This document shows positions 35,252 to 43,243 of a DNA stretch of 64,000 bases, piece by piece. A program made the position numbers and the translations under genes. Each line of letters begins with the position of its first letter. The stretch's first letter is position 1. Below the pieces are notes generated by a model, which was not told the origin of the DNA, ran no database searches, and was given only the letters and a program-made list of their open reading frames with translations. The stretch is from NCBI GenBank assembly GCA_002368175.1, contig AP018172.1, forward strand, positions 124,001 through 188,000. The letters run 5' to 3'. The stretch is from Calothrix sp. NIES-2098. Its GTDB lineage: Bacteria; Cyanobacteriota; Cyanobacteriia; Cyanobacteriales; Nostocaceae.

Positions 35252-36499
35252 AGGACTTACGCAACTGGCACAATGCGATCGTTAGTTCATAGTACATAGG
35301 TATTAATTAAATCTGATTTTGAAAGCTTTGCCTTCGTAATAGAAGTCGCTGTCTTGGAAGTACTATCGAAATATTCGTGAGAAAATAGGTAGAGGTTATA
35401 TTAGATAAATTTCGCTAAGGGTAATGAGATTTACTAAGCTTAATTACTGCCAATATTTATTAAGTAGTCAAATTAATTATACAATTACCAATTTGGCAGA
35501 GCATTTAGAGAGTATTAGTCATGACGCAATTAACTATTATTTGAAAACCGAAAAATTAACACCTCGTTTACTATGGGATAACGTGAAAGAGGTCGTTGAG
35601 TCTGATGAAAATGGTTACATCATATTTGATGATAGCGTTTTAGATAAAAAGTATTCTGAAGAAATAGAAATAGTCAGAAGACAATATAGTGGTAATGAGC
35701 ATGGTGTCCTGAAAGGCATTGGTGTAGTTAGCTGCGTGTATGTCAACCCTACACTTCAAAGATTTTGGGTCATAGATTATCGAATTTTTAATCCTGATGT
35801 CGATGGGAAAACCAAGATAGACCATGTGAAAGATATGCTCCAAAACCTTGTGTATCATAAGCTTTTACCATTTGATACTGTTTTGATGGATACATGGTAT
35901 GCGGTACACAGTTTAATGCTATATATTGATAGCTTAGACAAAATTTATTATTGCCCTTTAAAAAATAATCGTTTAGTTGATGATACATTTGGTCAAGAAA
36001 AATATAAACGGATTGAATTATTAGAATGGAACCAAGAAGAATTAGACTGTGGTAAAATCATAAAAATTAAAGGATTCCCAGCTAATAAAAAAGTGAAACT
36101 ATTCCGGGTTACTGTTTCTACCAACAGAACGGATTATGTCGCCACTAACGATTTATCTCAAAGTTCCACGGATGTTGTACAACAGGTGTGTAAAATTCGT
36201 TGGAAAATAGAGGAGTTTCACAGGGAAATTAAACAACTAACTGGCATTGAATCTTGCCAGTGTCGGAAAGCTAGACTCCAAAGAAATCATATTGCTTGTG
36301 CAATGTTGGTTTGGGTTAGGTTAAAGAATTTAGCCTATAGAACTGGCAAAACTATCTATCAAATCAAGCATAACTTGCTTTCTAATTATTTAATTCAGCA
36401 ACTGAAGCGCCCAAGTATTTTTATGTGCTTGGTTTGATTTATATTGTCGCGTGTCAGGGCTTTGCCCTGCCTGCTATTTGTGCCAATTGCGTAAGTCCT
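35252..36499 (+). mobile_element. IS4-superfamily insertion sequence, right copy
   Basis: Same 1248-bp element as at 12504-13751, same orientation, and by eye without any base difference from tip to tip. Flanks share ATATC, one base away from the tips on the right; whether the duplication is 4, 5 or 6 bases cannot be fixed from two copies. It sits between the amidinotransferase remnant and an IS630 element. Confidence 0.92.
35424..36437 (+). CDS. DDE transposase, IS4 superfamily (IS701-like), second copy
   Basis: A 337-residue transposase identical in translation to the one at 12676-13689, with all three acidic catalytic motifs (DDSVLDKK, LMDTWYAV, FHREIKQ). Intact and presumably active. Confidence 0.93.
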   Translation: MRFTKLNYCQYLLSSQINYTITNLAEHLESISHDAINYYLKTEKLTPRLLWDNVKEVVESDENGYIIFDDSVLDKKYSEEIEIVRRQYSGNEHGVLKGIGVVSCVYVNPTLQRFWVIDYRIFNPDVDGKTKIDHVKDMLQNLVYHKLLPFDTVLMDTWYAVHSLMLYIDSLDKIYYCPLKNNRLVDDTFGQEKYKRIELLEWNQEELDCGKIIKIKGFPANKKVKLFRVTVSTNRTDYVATNDLSQSSTDVVQQVCKIRWKIEEFHREIKQLTGIESCQCRKARLQRNHIACAMLVWVRLKNLAYRTGKTIYQIKHNLLSNYLIQQLKRPSIFMCLV

Positions 36500-36568
36500 A
36501 ATATCAATGAAGTTTCATTTTCCACCATAAGTAAGCGATCGCTATCTACCTAATGGCAGTTTCTCATA

Positions 36569-37701
36569 CCAATTAACTAAAAGTATGATACAAATAATTA
36601 AGGAATAAATATGAACAATAAAAATGGCTGGAGTAACTAAAGTTGAAATAAAAGAGTCAGTCGAAGAGTTACATGAACTGCTGTTAAAACAAAAAACCGC
36701 ATCAAGCCGTGAAAGAATACAAGCTTTGTATTTGCTGAAAATGGGACAAGTAAAAACAATACAGGATGTAGGTGTTGTTCTGGGCAGAGGAAGAGTAACA
36801 GTACAGCGATGGTTAAAGGCTTATACACAATCAGGAATTACAGGTCTGTTAGTAATAAAAAAAAGTACAGGACGACCGCCAATTATTAAGTCAGAAGCAA
36901 AAGAGCAACTTTTAAAAGAACTAGAACAACCAGAAGGATTTAAAAGTTATGAAGAAATCCGAACATGGCTAAAAGCAGTGGAGGGAATAGAAGCATCATA
37001 TAAAGTAGTACATGATACAGTACGTTATCGAATGAAAGCCAAATTAAAAGTGCCAAGAGCAGTAGGGATAAAACATCACGAAGAAGCAGAATCAGAATTT
37101 AAAAAAAACTGCCACAATACCTAGAAGTCATTAAAAAACACGTTATAGAGCCAAAGGATAAACACAAAAGAATTAGATACTGGTGTGGTGATGAAAGCCG
37201 TGTAGGATTAAAAACAGAATTAGGAAGACTGATTACGCTTTGTGGCATTAAACCTATCGGCATCATGCAATGGAGAAGAGAAAATTTCTATTTATACGGT
37301 TTAGTAGAACCATTAACTGGGGAGTATTATATTTGGGAATTTTCTCATCTCAACACAGCTTGTTTCAATATCTTTCTAGAACAATTTGCGGCTACATATC
37401 CAGACGATATACATATTCTTCAATTAGATAATGGTGCTTTTCATTTAAGCCAGACACTTCAAATTCCCGAAAATATTATTTTCTTATTTCAACCTCCACA
37501 TACTCCCCAGGTCAATCCCATTGAAAGGTTATGGGAAGAAGTTAAAAGAAATTTAAGTTGGGAATGCTTTGCCAATTTAGACGAGTTAAGAACAGCTATC
37601 TGGCAACGCCTTGAGCAATTAAACAACTTCATTGTTGCTTCTATTACAGGTTGGGGTTTTATTCTGGATGCTTTATTTGTATCAGGCTTTTCGTGAATTG
37701 G
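36569..37701 (+). mobile_element. IS630-family insertion sequence
   Basis: An element of about 1133 bp with ends CCAATTAAC and GTGAATTGG (one mismatch when inverted), flanked on both sides by the dinucleotide TA, which is the IS630/Tc1 target duplication. It contains a two-frame transposase. It lies 69 bases from the right IS4-type copy, so this spot has received at least two insertions. Confidence 0.85.
36624..37696 (+). CDS. IS630 transposase in two frames, joined at an A8 slippery run
   Basis: The first frame (36624-37124, 166 residues) has the helix-turn-helix DNA-binding part (TIQDVGVVLGRGRVTVQRWLKAYTQ, TGRPPIIK). The second frame, open from about 37109 to 37696, carries the DDE domain: YWCGDESRVGLKT, HILQLDNGAFH and PPHTPQVNPIERLWEEVKR. 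The frames overlap at eight A residues (37101-37108). A -1 shift there reads straight into LPQYLEVIKKHV and restores a normal-length product of about 357 residues. Programmed frameshifting on such a run is known in this family, so the gene may be functional; a simple mutation is the alternative. Confidence 0.82.
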
Positions 37702-37940
37702 TATCAGTGCTAATATTATTAATTTTTACTGTAAAAATGTTGAGTAATTTATATGATGCTTATATACATCAGTGATATTAATCTTACTAGGATTTAGGAT
37801 AGATTAATTATGATGTAAATGCTTGCAAATCCCAGAACCGATTGTAGCTATAACTAACAGTAAATTTCCAGTTACGGAGGTAGATCCTAACTCTTAAATC
37901 TAGGCGTAAAGCCTGTTTTAATTTTGAATTATGCTGTCAA

Positions 37941-38651
37941 TTAAACTTCTATAATTTGAATTTCATCAAGCTGGTTGATCGCCACATCCGCACCTTTGAC
38001 ATGATCTGATTGACCAATCCAAGTAATACCGATGCAACCTGCGGCGTTAGCGTTGCGTGCCATTTGCATATCACCAACAGAATCACCTACCATCAATGTA
38101 GCGCTTGGTTCTACTCCTAAAGCTTGGCAAGCTTGTAAAAATAGGATGGGATCGGGTTTGCTCGGCCCTTCATCTACTCCCATTTCTAACTGGATGTAAT
38201 CACTTAACTGGTGATGAGCGACAAAGCTTTGTACTTCTTGAGTTGTCGCTGCTGAGAGGATACCAAGTTTTAACCCTGCTTCTGAAAGAGATTTCAATAC
38301 TTCCAAGCTACCGACAAACAATGGCGAAGGAGTTTGACCAATGTATTTTTCGGCTTCATCCAAAGCTTGACGGGCAATTTTTAAAGACTCAAACCACCCT
38401 CTACCAGTTTCAGCAATATATGCAGCAGCAGCAACTTCTGTTTCGCGGCGACTGGCGACTGAGATTAAACCTGCGGGATCGAGGCTATTGCCATTCACAC
38501 CAAATGCCATTAGTAGAGGTTCACCAATACCAGGAATTTGAGCATCTATTAATCTTGCTGCTCTTTGGGCGAGCGATCGCAAATACACTTCTGAGTCTTC
38601 TAAAGTACCGTTTTTATCAAACAAAATCGCTTGAATATGAGGAAATGTCAT
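37941..38651 (-). CDS. HAD-superfamily phosphatase-like protein with altered motif I
   Basis: 236 residues from the ATG at 38651 (MTFPHIQ); an upstream TTG would add eight residues. The HAD fold is clear: motif I AILFDKNGTLED, motif II GILSAATT, motif III lysine in DEGPSKPDP and motif IV VGDSVGDMQMA. In motif I the general acid/base position (D-x-D) is Asn (DKN), while the nucleophile Asp is kept. The protein resembles phosphoglycolate phosphatase or beta-phosphoglucomutase relatives. The change should slow phosphoester hydrolysis. It lies downstream of rps1 but beyond a terminator. Confidence 0.82.
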   Translation of the reverse strand: MTFPHIQAILFDKNGTLEDSEVYLRSLAQRAARLIDAQIPGIGEPLLMAFGVNGNSLDPAGLISVASRRETEVAAAAYIAETGRGWFESLKIARQALDEAEKYIGQTPSPLFVGSLEVLKSLSEAGLKLGILSAATTQEVQSFVAHHQLSDYIQLEMGVDEGPSKPDPILFLQACQALGVEPSATLMVGDSVGDMQMARNANAAGCIGITWIGQSDHVKGADVAINQLDEIQIIEV

Positions 38652-38710
38652 ATTTTTACATTTAATCGTTACCAAAATCCTTCACTCCTCTAATTGAAAT
38701 GGATACCATA

Positions 38711-38736
38711 AAAAAAGAGGGAAAATCCCCCTTTTT
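38711..38736 (-). terminator. Rho-independent terminator after rps1
   Basis: On the minus strand AAAAAGGGGG pairs with CCCTCTTTTTT around a short loop (38711-38721 with 38727-38736), giving a hairpin that ends in a T-run. It lies 40 bases after the rps1 stop. Confidence 0.75.
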
Positions 38737-38778
38737 GAAAAACTTTCATGTTTTTAATTACAGACAAATACGAATGTC

Positions 38779-39795
38779 TTACTCTTCAATAGCTGCTGGA
38801 ATTTCTTCCTCAATAGCTACTGGGATATCTTCTTCAATAGCTGCGGGAATCTCTTCTTCAACTACAGCATCACCAGCAACAGCAGTAGCACCTTGTTGTT
38901 TCGCTAGCATTTGTTCGCGATACTTGGCTGCCATTTCTTCTGCCTTATCGTAAACCAAATCGCGGTTTTTAATCATGTCACCGGGTTCGGGTTCGAGCTG
39001 CTTGGTTGACAAGGAGATCCGACCTCTTTCTGCATCCAAATCAATGATCATTACTTTCACTTCATCATTGACATTGAAGACGCTGTGAGGTGTATCAATA
39101 TGCTCGTGGGAAATCTCAGAGATGTGCAATAGACCGCTAACGCCACCGATATCAATAAAGGCACCGTAGGGTTTAATACCACGCACTGTACCGATTACAA
39201 CTTCACCAACTTCGAGGCGGTTCATCTTACGTTCAACTAACGCCCGACGGTGAGATAGAACTAAGCGATTGCGTTCTTCGTCTACTTCGAGGAATTTTAA
39301 TGGTAGTTCTTCACCTACCAATTCTTCTTTAGGTTTGCGAGTGCTGATGTGGGAACCAGGGATAAAACCACGCAATCCCTCAATCCGCACCAATGCACCA
39401 CCACGGTTAGTAGCAAACACACCAGAGCGAACGGTAGCATCTTCAGCTTGTAGCTGGCGTACACGCTCCCAAGCCCGCATATATTCAATACGACGAATTG
39501 AGAGGGTTAGCTGACCATCTTCGTTTTCGTCAGTGAGAATAAAGAATTCGCGCGTTTCGTTAGACTGTAATACTTCTTCCGGGGCATCTACCCGGTTAAT
39601 AGACATTTCCTGTATAGGGATGTATGCTGCGGTTTTCGCACCTATGTCAATCAGAGCGCCGCGCGGCTCTATACTGAAAACGGTTCCTGGTACAATATCG
39701 CCAGGGCTAAAGTGATAATCGTACTTATCAAGTAGAGCAGCGAAATCTTCGTGAGTAAATCCAATTTCTGTAGCGGTTAAATTCTGATTGACCAT
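38779..39795 (-). CDS. rps1: 30S ribosomal protein S1, cyanobacterial short form
   Basis: A 338-residue protein with three S1 RNA-binding domains (about residues 30-100, 115-185 and 195-270), for example GDIVPGTVFSIEPRGALIDIGAKTAAYIP and GEVVIGTVRGIKPYGAFIDIGG. This is the three-domain length of cyanobacterial and chloroplast S1 rather than the six-domain enterobacterial form. S1 helps mRNA bind the 30S subunit. The last 45 residues are an acidic tail with a repeated EEEIPAAIEE-type unit encoded by imperfect DNA repeats. It follows psbB and psbT on the same strand with a 460-base leader. Confidence 0.95.
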   Translation of the reverse strand: MVNQNLTATEIGFTHEDFAALLDKYDYHFSPGDIVPGTVFSIEPRGALIDIGAKTAAYIPIQEMSINRVDAPEEVLQSNETREFFILTDENEDGQLTLSIRRIEYMRAWERVRQLQAEDATVRSGVFATNRGGALVRIEGLRGFIPGSHISTRKPKEELVGEELPLKFLEVDEERNRLVLSHRRALVERKMNRLEVGEVVIGTVRGIKPYGAFIDIGGVSGLLHISEISHEHIDTPHSVFNVNDEVKVMIIDLDAERGRISLSTKQLEPEPGDMIKNRDLVYDKAEEMAAKYREQMLAKQQGATAVAGDAVVEEEIPAAIEEDIPVAIEEEIPAAIEE

Positions 39796-40255
39796 GCTAA
39801 TTTGTTCCTGGTTCTAGTCTCCGTAATTTTTTGTCGCGATTGCAATTATCAGGCAAGCGATATCATGCTAGCCCAAACCTTTTTCATCCTAGCGCAGAAA
39901 AGCTAGTAACAACACATATCAACTTCACAGATAGAAGATTATATCATACTGCCTGGTGACAAGTCATTTATCAGGATGTTGATATTTAGTACCAAGGGTT
40001 TCAACCTTAAGATTCATAATTTGTTATCAAATTACTCATAATTAAAGTATTTGACCCAGCCTCTAGCTTACACCAAAGTATTCCCTGATTCTTTACTACA
40101 ATCGGGATTAATCGCGAGTCAAAGTAATTGTAGATAGTGTAATTTTTGCCAAGCAAACTAATTTCAGAGGCAGTAAACGTAAATATCCGCTGATACCAAA
40201 GAGGTGACAGCGGATATTCATGTTTATATGACGTTAAAAGTCGAGTAATAGTGTT
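39796..40255 (-). promoter_or_regulatory. 460-base region upstream of rps1
   Basis: No gene is seen between psbT and rps1. The length suggests a separate promoter and a long leader for rps1, whose expression is often autoregulated. I cannot point to a specific operator or to a defined promoter. Confidence 0.35.
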
Positions 40256-40360
40256 CTAATCATCTTTCTTCGCAATGCGGGGGGGTTCGCGAAATGCGAT
40301 CGCAAAGAAGAGAACTCCTATACACAGAGTGAAAATTAAGATGTAAGCAACGCTTTCCAT
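40256..40360 (-). CDS. psbT: Photosystem II protein T
   Basis: A 34-residue single-helix protein starting MESVAYILIFTLCIGVLFF and ending in the polar tail REPPRIAKKDD. This is the PsbT sequence pattern: an N-terminal membrane helix that sits at the photosystem II dimer interface and helps stabilise and repair the Q(A) region. It lies 140 bases downstream of psbB on the same strand, the standard cyanobacterial order. Confidence 0.95.
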   Translation of the reverse strand: MESVAYILIFTLCIGVLFFAIAFREPPRIAKKDD

Positions 40361-40500
40361 ATTACAAGTTCCTGCCTATCCAGCCAGTAATAATATTGTA
40401 CCAAGCTAGGGTATGAGGTGTCAGGGACTCGGTACTGGGTATGAGGTCTAGGAAAAACCTATTTCCTCATCTCCAGATCCTAATCCCTAGTCCCTAAAAA

Positions 40501-42030
40501 TTAGAGAGCTTCCTTACGGCGGGTTGTCTTGTCACCCACTTTCTGGAATAGACCCCATTCGACTTGCTCTTCTAGATCCGCTTCTACACCAGCAAATACA
40601 TCACGGTAGATTGTACGCGCGCCATGCCAGAGATGACCAAAGAAGAATAAGAGAGCAAATACAGCGTGTCCAAAGGTGAACCAACCTCTGGGGCTAGTGC
40701 GGAATACACCATCAGAGTTCAAGGTTTCCCGGTCAAATTCAAAGATTTCACCGCCTTGAGCTTTACGGGCGTATTTCTTCACTTCAGCTGGATCTGTAAA
40801 GGTCTGACCGTTCAGATCGCCACCGTAGAAGCTTACAGTTACACCAGATTGTTCAAAGCTATATTTGGATTCTGCCCGACGGAAAGGAATATCAGCGCGA
40901 ACGATACCATCTTTGTCGGTCAAGATAACTGGGAAGGTTTCAAAGAAGTTGGGCAGACGACGTACAGTTAATTCTCTGCCTTCAGCATCTTTGAATACTG
41001 CGTGACCTTGCCAAGATTGGGCAATACCATCACCCTTGACCATTGGCCCTGTACGGAATAAACCGCCTTTGGCAGGGCTGTTACCAACGTAATCGTAGAA
41101 AGCAAGTTTTTCAGGAATTTGTGACCAAGCTTCCGAAAGGCTTGCACCATTGGCAACGCTGTTTTGGACGCGACGATTAATTTCTTGACGGAAGTAGCCT
41201 TGATCCCATTGGTAACGGGTAGGGCCAAACAGTTCAATTGGGGTAGCAGCGTTACCGTACCACATAGTTCCAGCAACCACGAAGGCAGCAAAGAATACCG
41301 CAGCAATACTGCTAGAAAGTACAGTTTCAATGTTACCCATCCGCAAAGCTTTGTAGAGCCTTTCGGGTGGTCTGACTGTGAGGTGGAATAAGCCTGCAAT
41401 AATGCCGACGATACCAGCAGCTATGTGGTGAGCAACAATGCCACCAGGATTAAAGGGGTTAAAGCCATCGGGCCCCCATTCGGGCGCTACTGGTTGGACG
41501 CTACCTGTAACTCCAAAGGCATCAGAAACCCACATTCCCGGGCCATATAGTCCAGTTAGGTGAAAAGCACCGAAGCCAAAACAGAGTAGACCAGATAAGA
41601 ACAAGTGAATGCCAAACATCTTTGGCAAGTCTAGAGCAGGTTCGCCAGTGCGAGGATCTCTAAAGAGTTCCAAATCCCAGTAAACCCAGTGCCAAACGGC
41701 AGCTAAGAACAAAAGACCAGAAAGAACAATGTGAGCCGCCGCAACACCTTCAAATGACCAGAAACCGGGATCGGTTGCCGGGCCACCAGTAACGCTCCAA
41801 CCACCCCAAGATTGAGTGACGCCCAAACGTGCCATGAAGGGTAACACGAACATCCCTTGACGCCACATGGGGTTAAGAACCGGATCGCTGGGGTCATAAA
41901 TAGCTAGTTCGTACAATGCCATCGAACCAGCCCAGCCTGCCACTAGAGCTGTGTGCATCAAGTGTACAGAAATCAGTCGTCCTGGATCGTTCAGAACGAC
42001 TGTGTGTACTCGGTACCAGGGTAGTCCCAT
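40501..42030 (-). CDS. psbB: Photosystem II CP47 core antenna protein
   Basis: A 509-residue, six-helix chlorophyll a-binding protein of the photosystem II core, starting MGLPWYRVHTVVLNDPGRLISVHLMHTA. Histidine-rich helices (for example GGIVAHHIAAGIVGIIAGLFHL) bind chlorophyll. The large lumenal loop E lies around residues 260-450, and the C-terminus ends near the stromal side with QKVGDKTTRRKEAL. The length is standard and the gene intact. psbT follows. It passes excitation energy to the D1/D2 reaction centre in the thylakoid membrane. Confidence 0.98.
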   Translation of the reverse strand: MGLPWYRVHTVVLNDPGRLISVHLMHTALVAGWAGSMALYELAIYDPSDPVLNPMWRQGMFVLPFMARLGVTQSWGGWSVTGGPATDPGFWSFEGVAAAHIVLSGLLFLAAVWHWVYWDLELFRDPRTGEPALDLPKMFGIHLFLSGLLCFGFGAFHLTGLYGPGMWVSDAFGVTGSVQPVAPEWGPDGFNPFNPGGIVAHHIAAGIVGIIAGLFHLTVRPPERLYKALRMGNIETVLSSSIAAVFFAAFVVAGTMWYGNAATPIELFGPTRYQWDQGYFRQEINRRVQNSVANGASLSEAWSQIPEKLAFYDYVGNSPAKGGLFRTGPMVKGDGIAQSWQGHAVFKDAEGRELTVRRLPNFFETFPVILTDKDGIVRADIPFRRAESKYSFEQSGVTVSFYGGDLNGQTFTDPAEVKKYARKAQGGEIFEFDRETLNSDGVFRTSPRGWFTFGHAVFALLFFFGHLWHGARTIYRDVFAGVEADLEEQVEWGLFQKVGDKTTRRKEAL

Positions 42031-42550
42031 CGACTACGCTCCTCCTCGATGAGTTAGTTTACAAAGCAATTTTCTTACGGAAGTTATGCGCGGCAGAAGT
42101 TACCGCTGGGACTTCTCTTTTGTTTTTTGTTATTGCCAGGGTCTTTTTTACCACAGCTTGGTCTTGTTAAGTCAGACAGCGTGGGTATTCTGGCTATGCT
42201 TAGACGCTGTAACGGTCTGTACCCGATTGGGTTGCGATCGCTCTCAATATTGAACTACCTCATATTTCTCTAGAAGTGATTAAACCTCTTAGAGGCATTT
42301 TGGTAGTTAAACGTGCTAGGCAATAGCAAGCGCAAAAATGAGAATATTTTAAAAAGTGTAACTATTGATGGAATTGTTTGCAAGCGTGTAAATAGATGCG
42401 ATCGCGTAGCATCTATGATGTTTTTCGCTACCAATCCCTGTCTTACATCTAGTTTACGTGTTCTTATGGAACTAAAGGAGATGAAGCAGGTGAGGAGCAT
42501 AAGGCAGATTCTTCCTCTGCACTCCTGCTCCTCCTACTTCCTCTGCTTTC
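42031..42550. promoter_or_regulatory. psbB upstream region
   Basis: 520 bases with no convincing gene. The psbB promoter must be here on the minus strand; purine-rich GAGGAGGAGCG-type sequence just before the start (42033-42044, minus strand) serves as ribosome binding site. Small open frames on both strands (for example 42313-42666, plus) look accidental. A direct HIP1-like GCGATCGC lies near 42235 and 42398. Confidence 0.45.
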
Positions 42551-42874
42551 TTACTGCGCCACTGATTGAATGTTTTGCAGCTGACATTTGGCCTCAGCTG
42601 TACCCAAGCGTTCGATTACCTGTTCGGCTGTCATCAAACGCTTCAGCACTACTTGACCGATGGTAGTATTTGCTAGTGTTGTTGTTGGTTTCACTTCTAC
42701 GGTGAGAACGGCCTCTTCAACTCGATAAAGCCACAACAATTCGTTATTTTCCACAAGACAAATATTCAGTTTCTGAATATCTGGTTGGCGTCGCCACGCG
42801 GTTATCTGCCAGAGTCCATCAGAGGCCCAGACTCTAGATACTGTCCATCCTTCAGATAGGAAAAAATATTTCAC
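42551..42874 (-). CDS. Small conserved-looking protein of unknown function
   Basis: A 107-residue protein, mildly beta-rich at the start (YFFLSEGWTVSRVWASDGLWQITAWRR), followed by TLANTTIGQVVLKRLMTAEQVIERLGTAEAKCQLQNI, probably a helical hairpin. No signal peptide, membrane segment or known motif. The composition is protein-like and I believe it has homologues only in cyanobacteria, but I cannot assign a function. It is transcribed away from the peptide-transporter gene and toward psbB. Confidence 0.6.
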   Translation of the reverse strand: MKYFFLSEGWTVSRVWASDGLWQITAWRRQPDIQKLNICLVENNELLWLYRVEEAVLTVEVKPTTTLANTTIGQVVLKRLMTAEQVIERLGTAEAKCQLQNIQSVAQ

Positions 42875-43243
42875 GTTCTTAGTCTCACTATTAGACTATT
42901 AATCTGCTGTTTACGATATCGCGATCGCCTTCAGCGCTGATGTATATCCCTTGATATATTGTCAGCAAAGCTAGGCAGCAAATGACAAATTTTTAATTTC
43001 AAACTCTTTGGGCTAGGCTCAAAGCTAAACTATCCCAAATAACCCCGATTACTTATAAAATTTACGACAAAATAAGCTACTATTAAAAATTTTAATAATA
43101 TATAAAGTTTTTGATGCTCTAAGATTTCATCTCAAACTATGTACTTTTACCTAATTTTTCTCATAAACGTTGCTATTTTGATGTGAGAAATTAACCAACC
43201 TATAGTAAAATTACTCACCGCTGATTTCAACAATTTTATTTCT
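42875..43243. other. Divergent AT-rich spacer upstream of the ABC-transporter genes
   Basis: 369 bases between divergently transcribed genes. No ORF, RNA or repeat stands out. It must contain promoters for both directions; the AT-rich stretch at 43075-43110 is a candidate. Confidence 0.4.

Noticed and set aside
42313..42666. 117-codon plus-strand frame
   Set aside because: It overlaps the start region of psbB regulation and the better minus-strand gene at 42551; its translation is low-complexity and unlike a folded protein.
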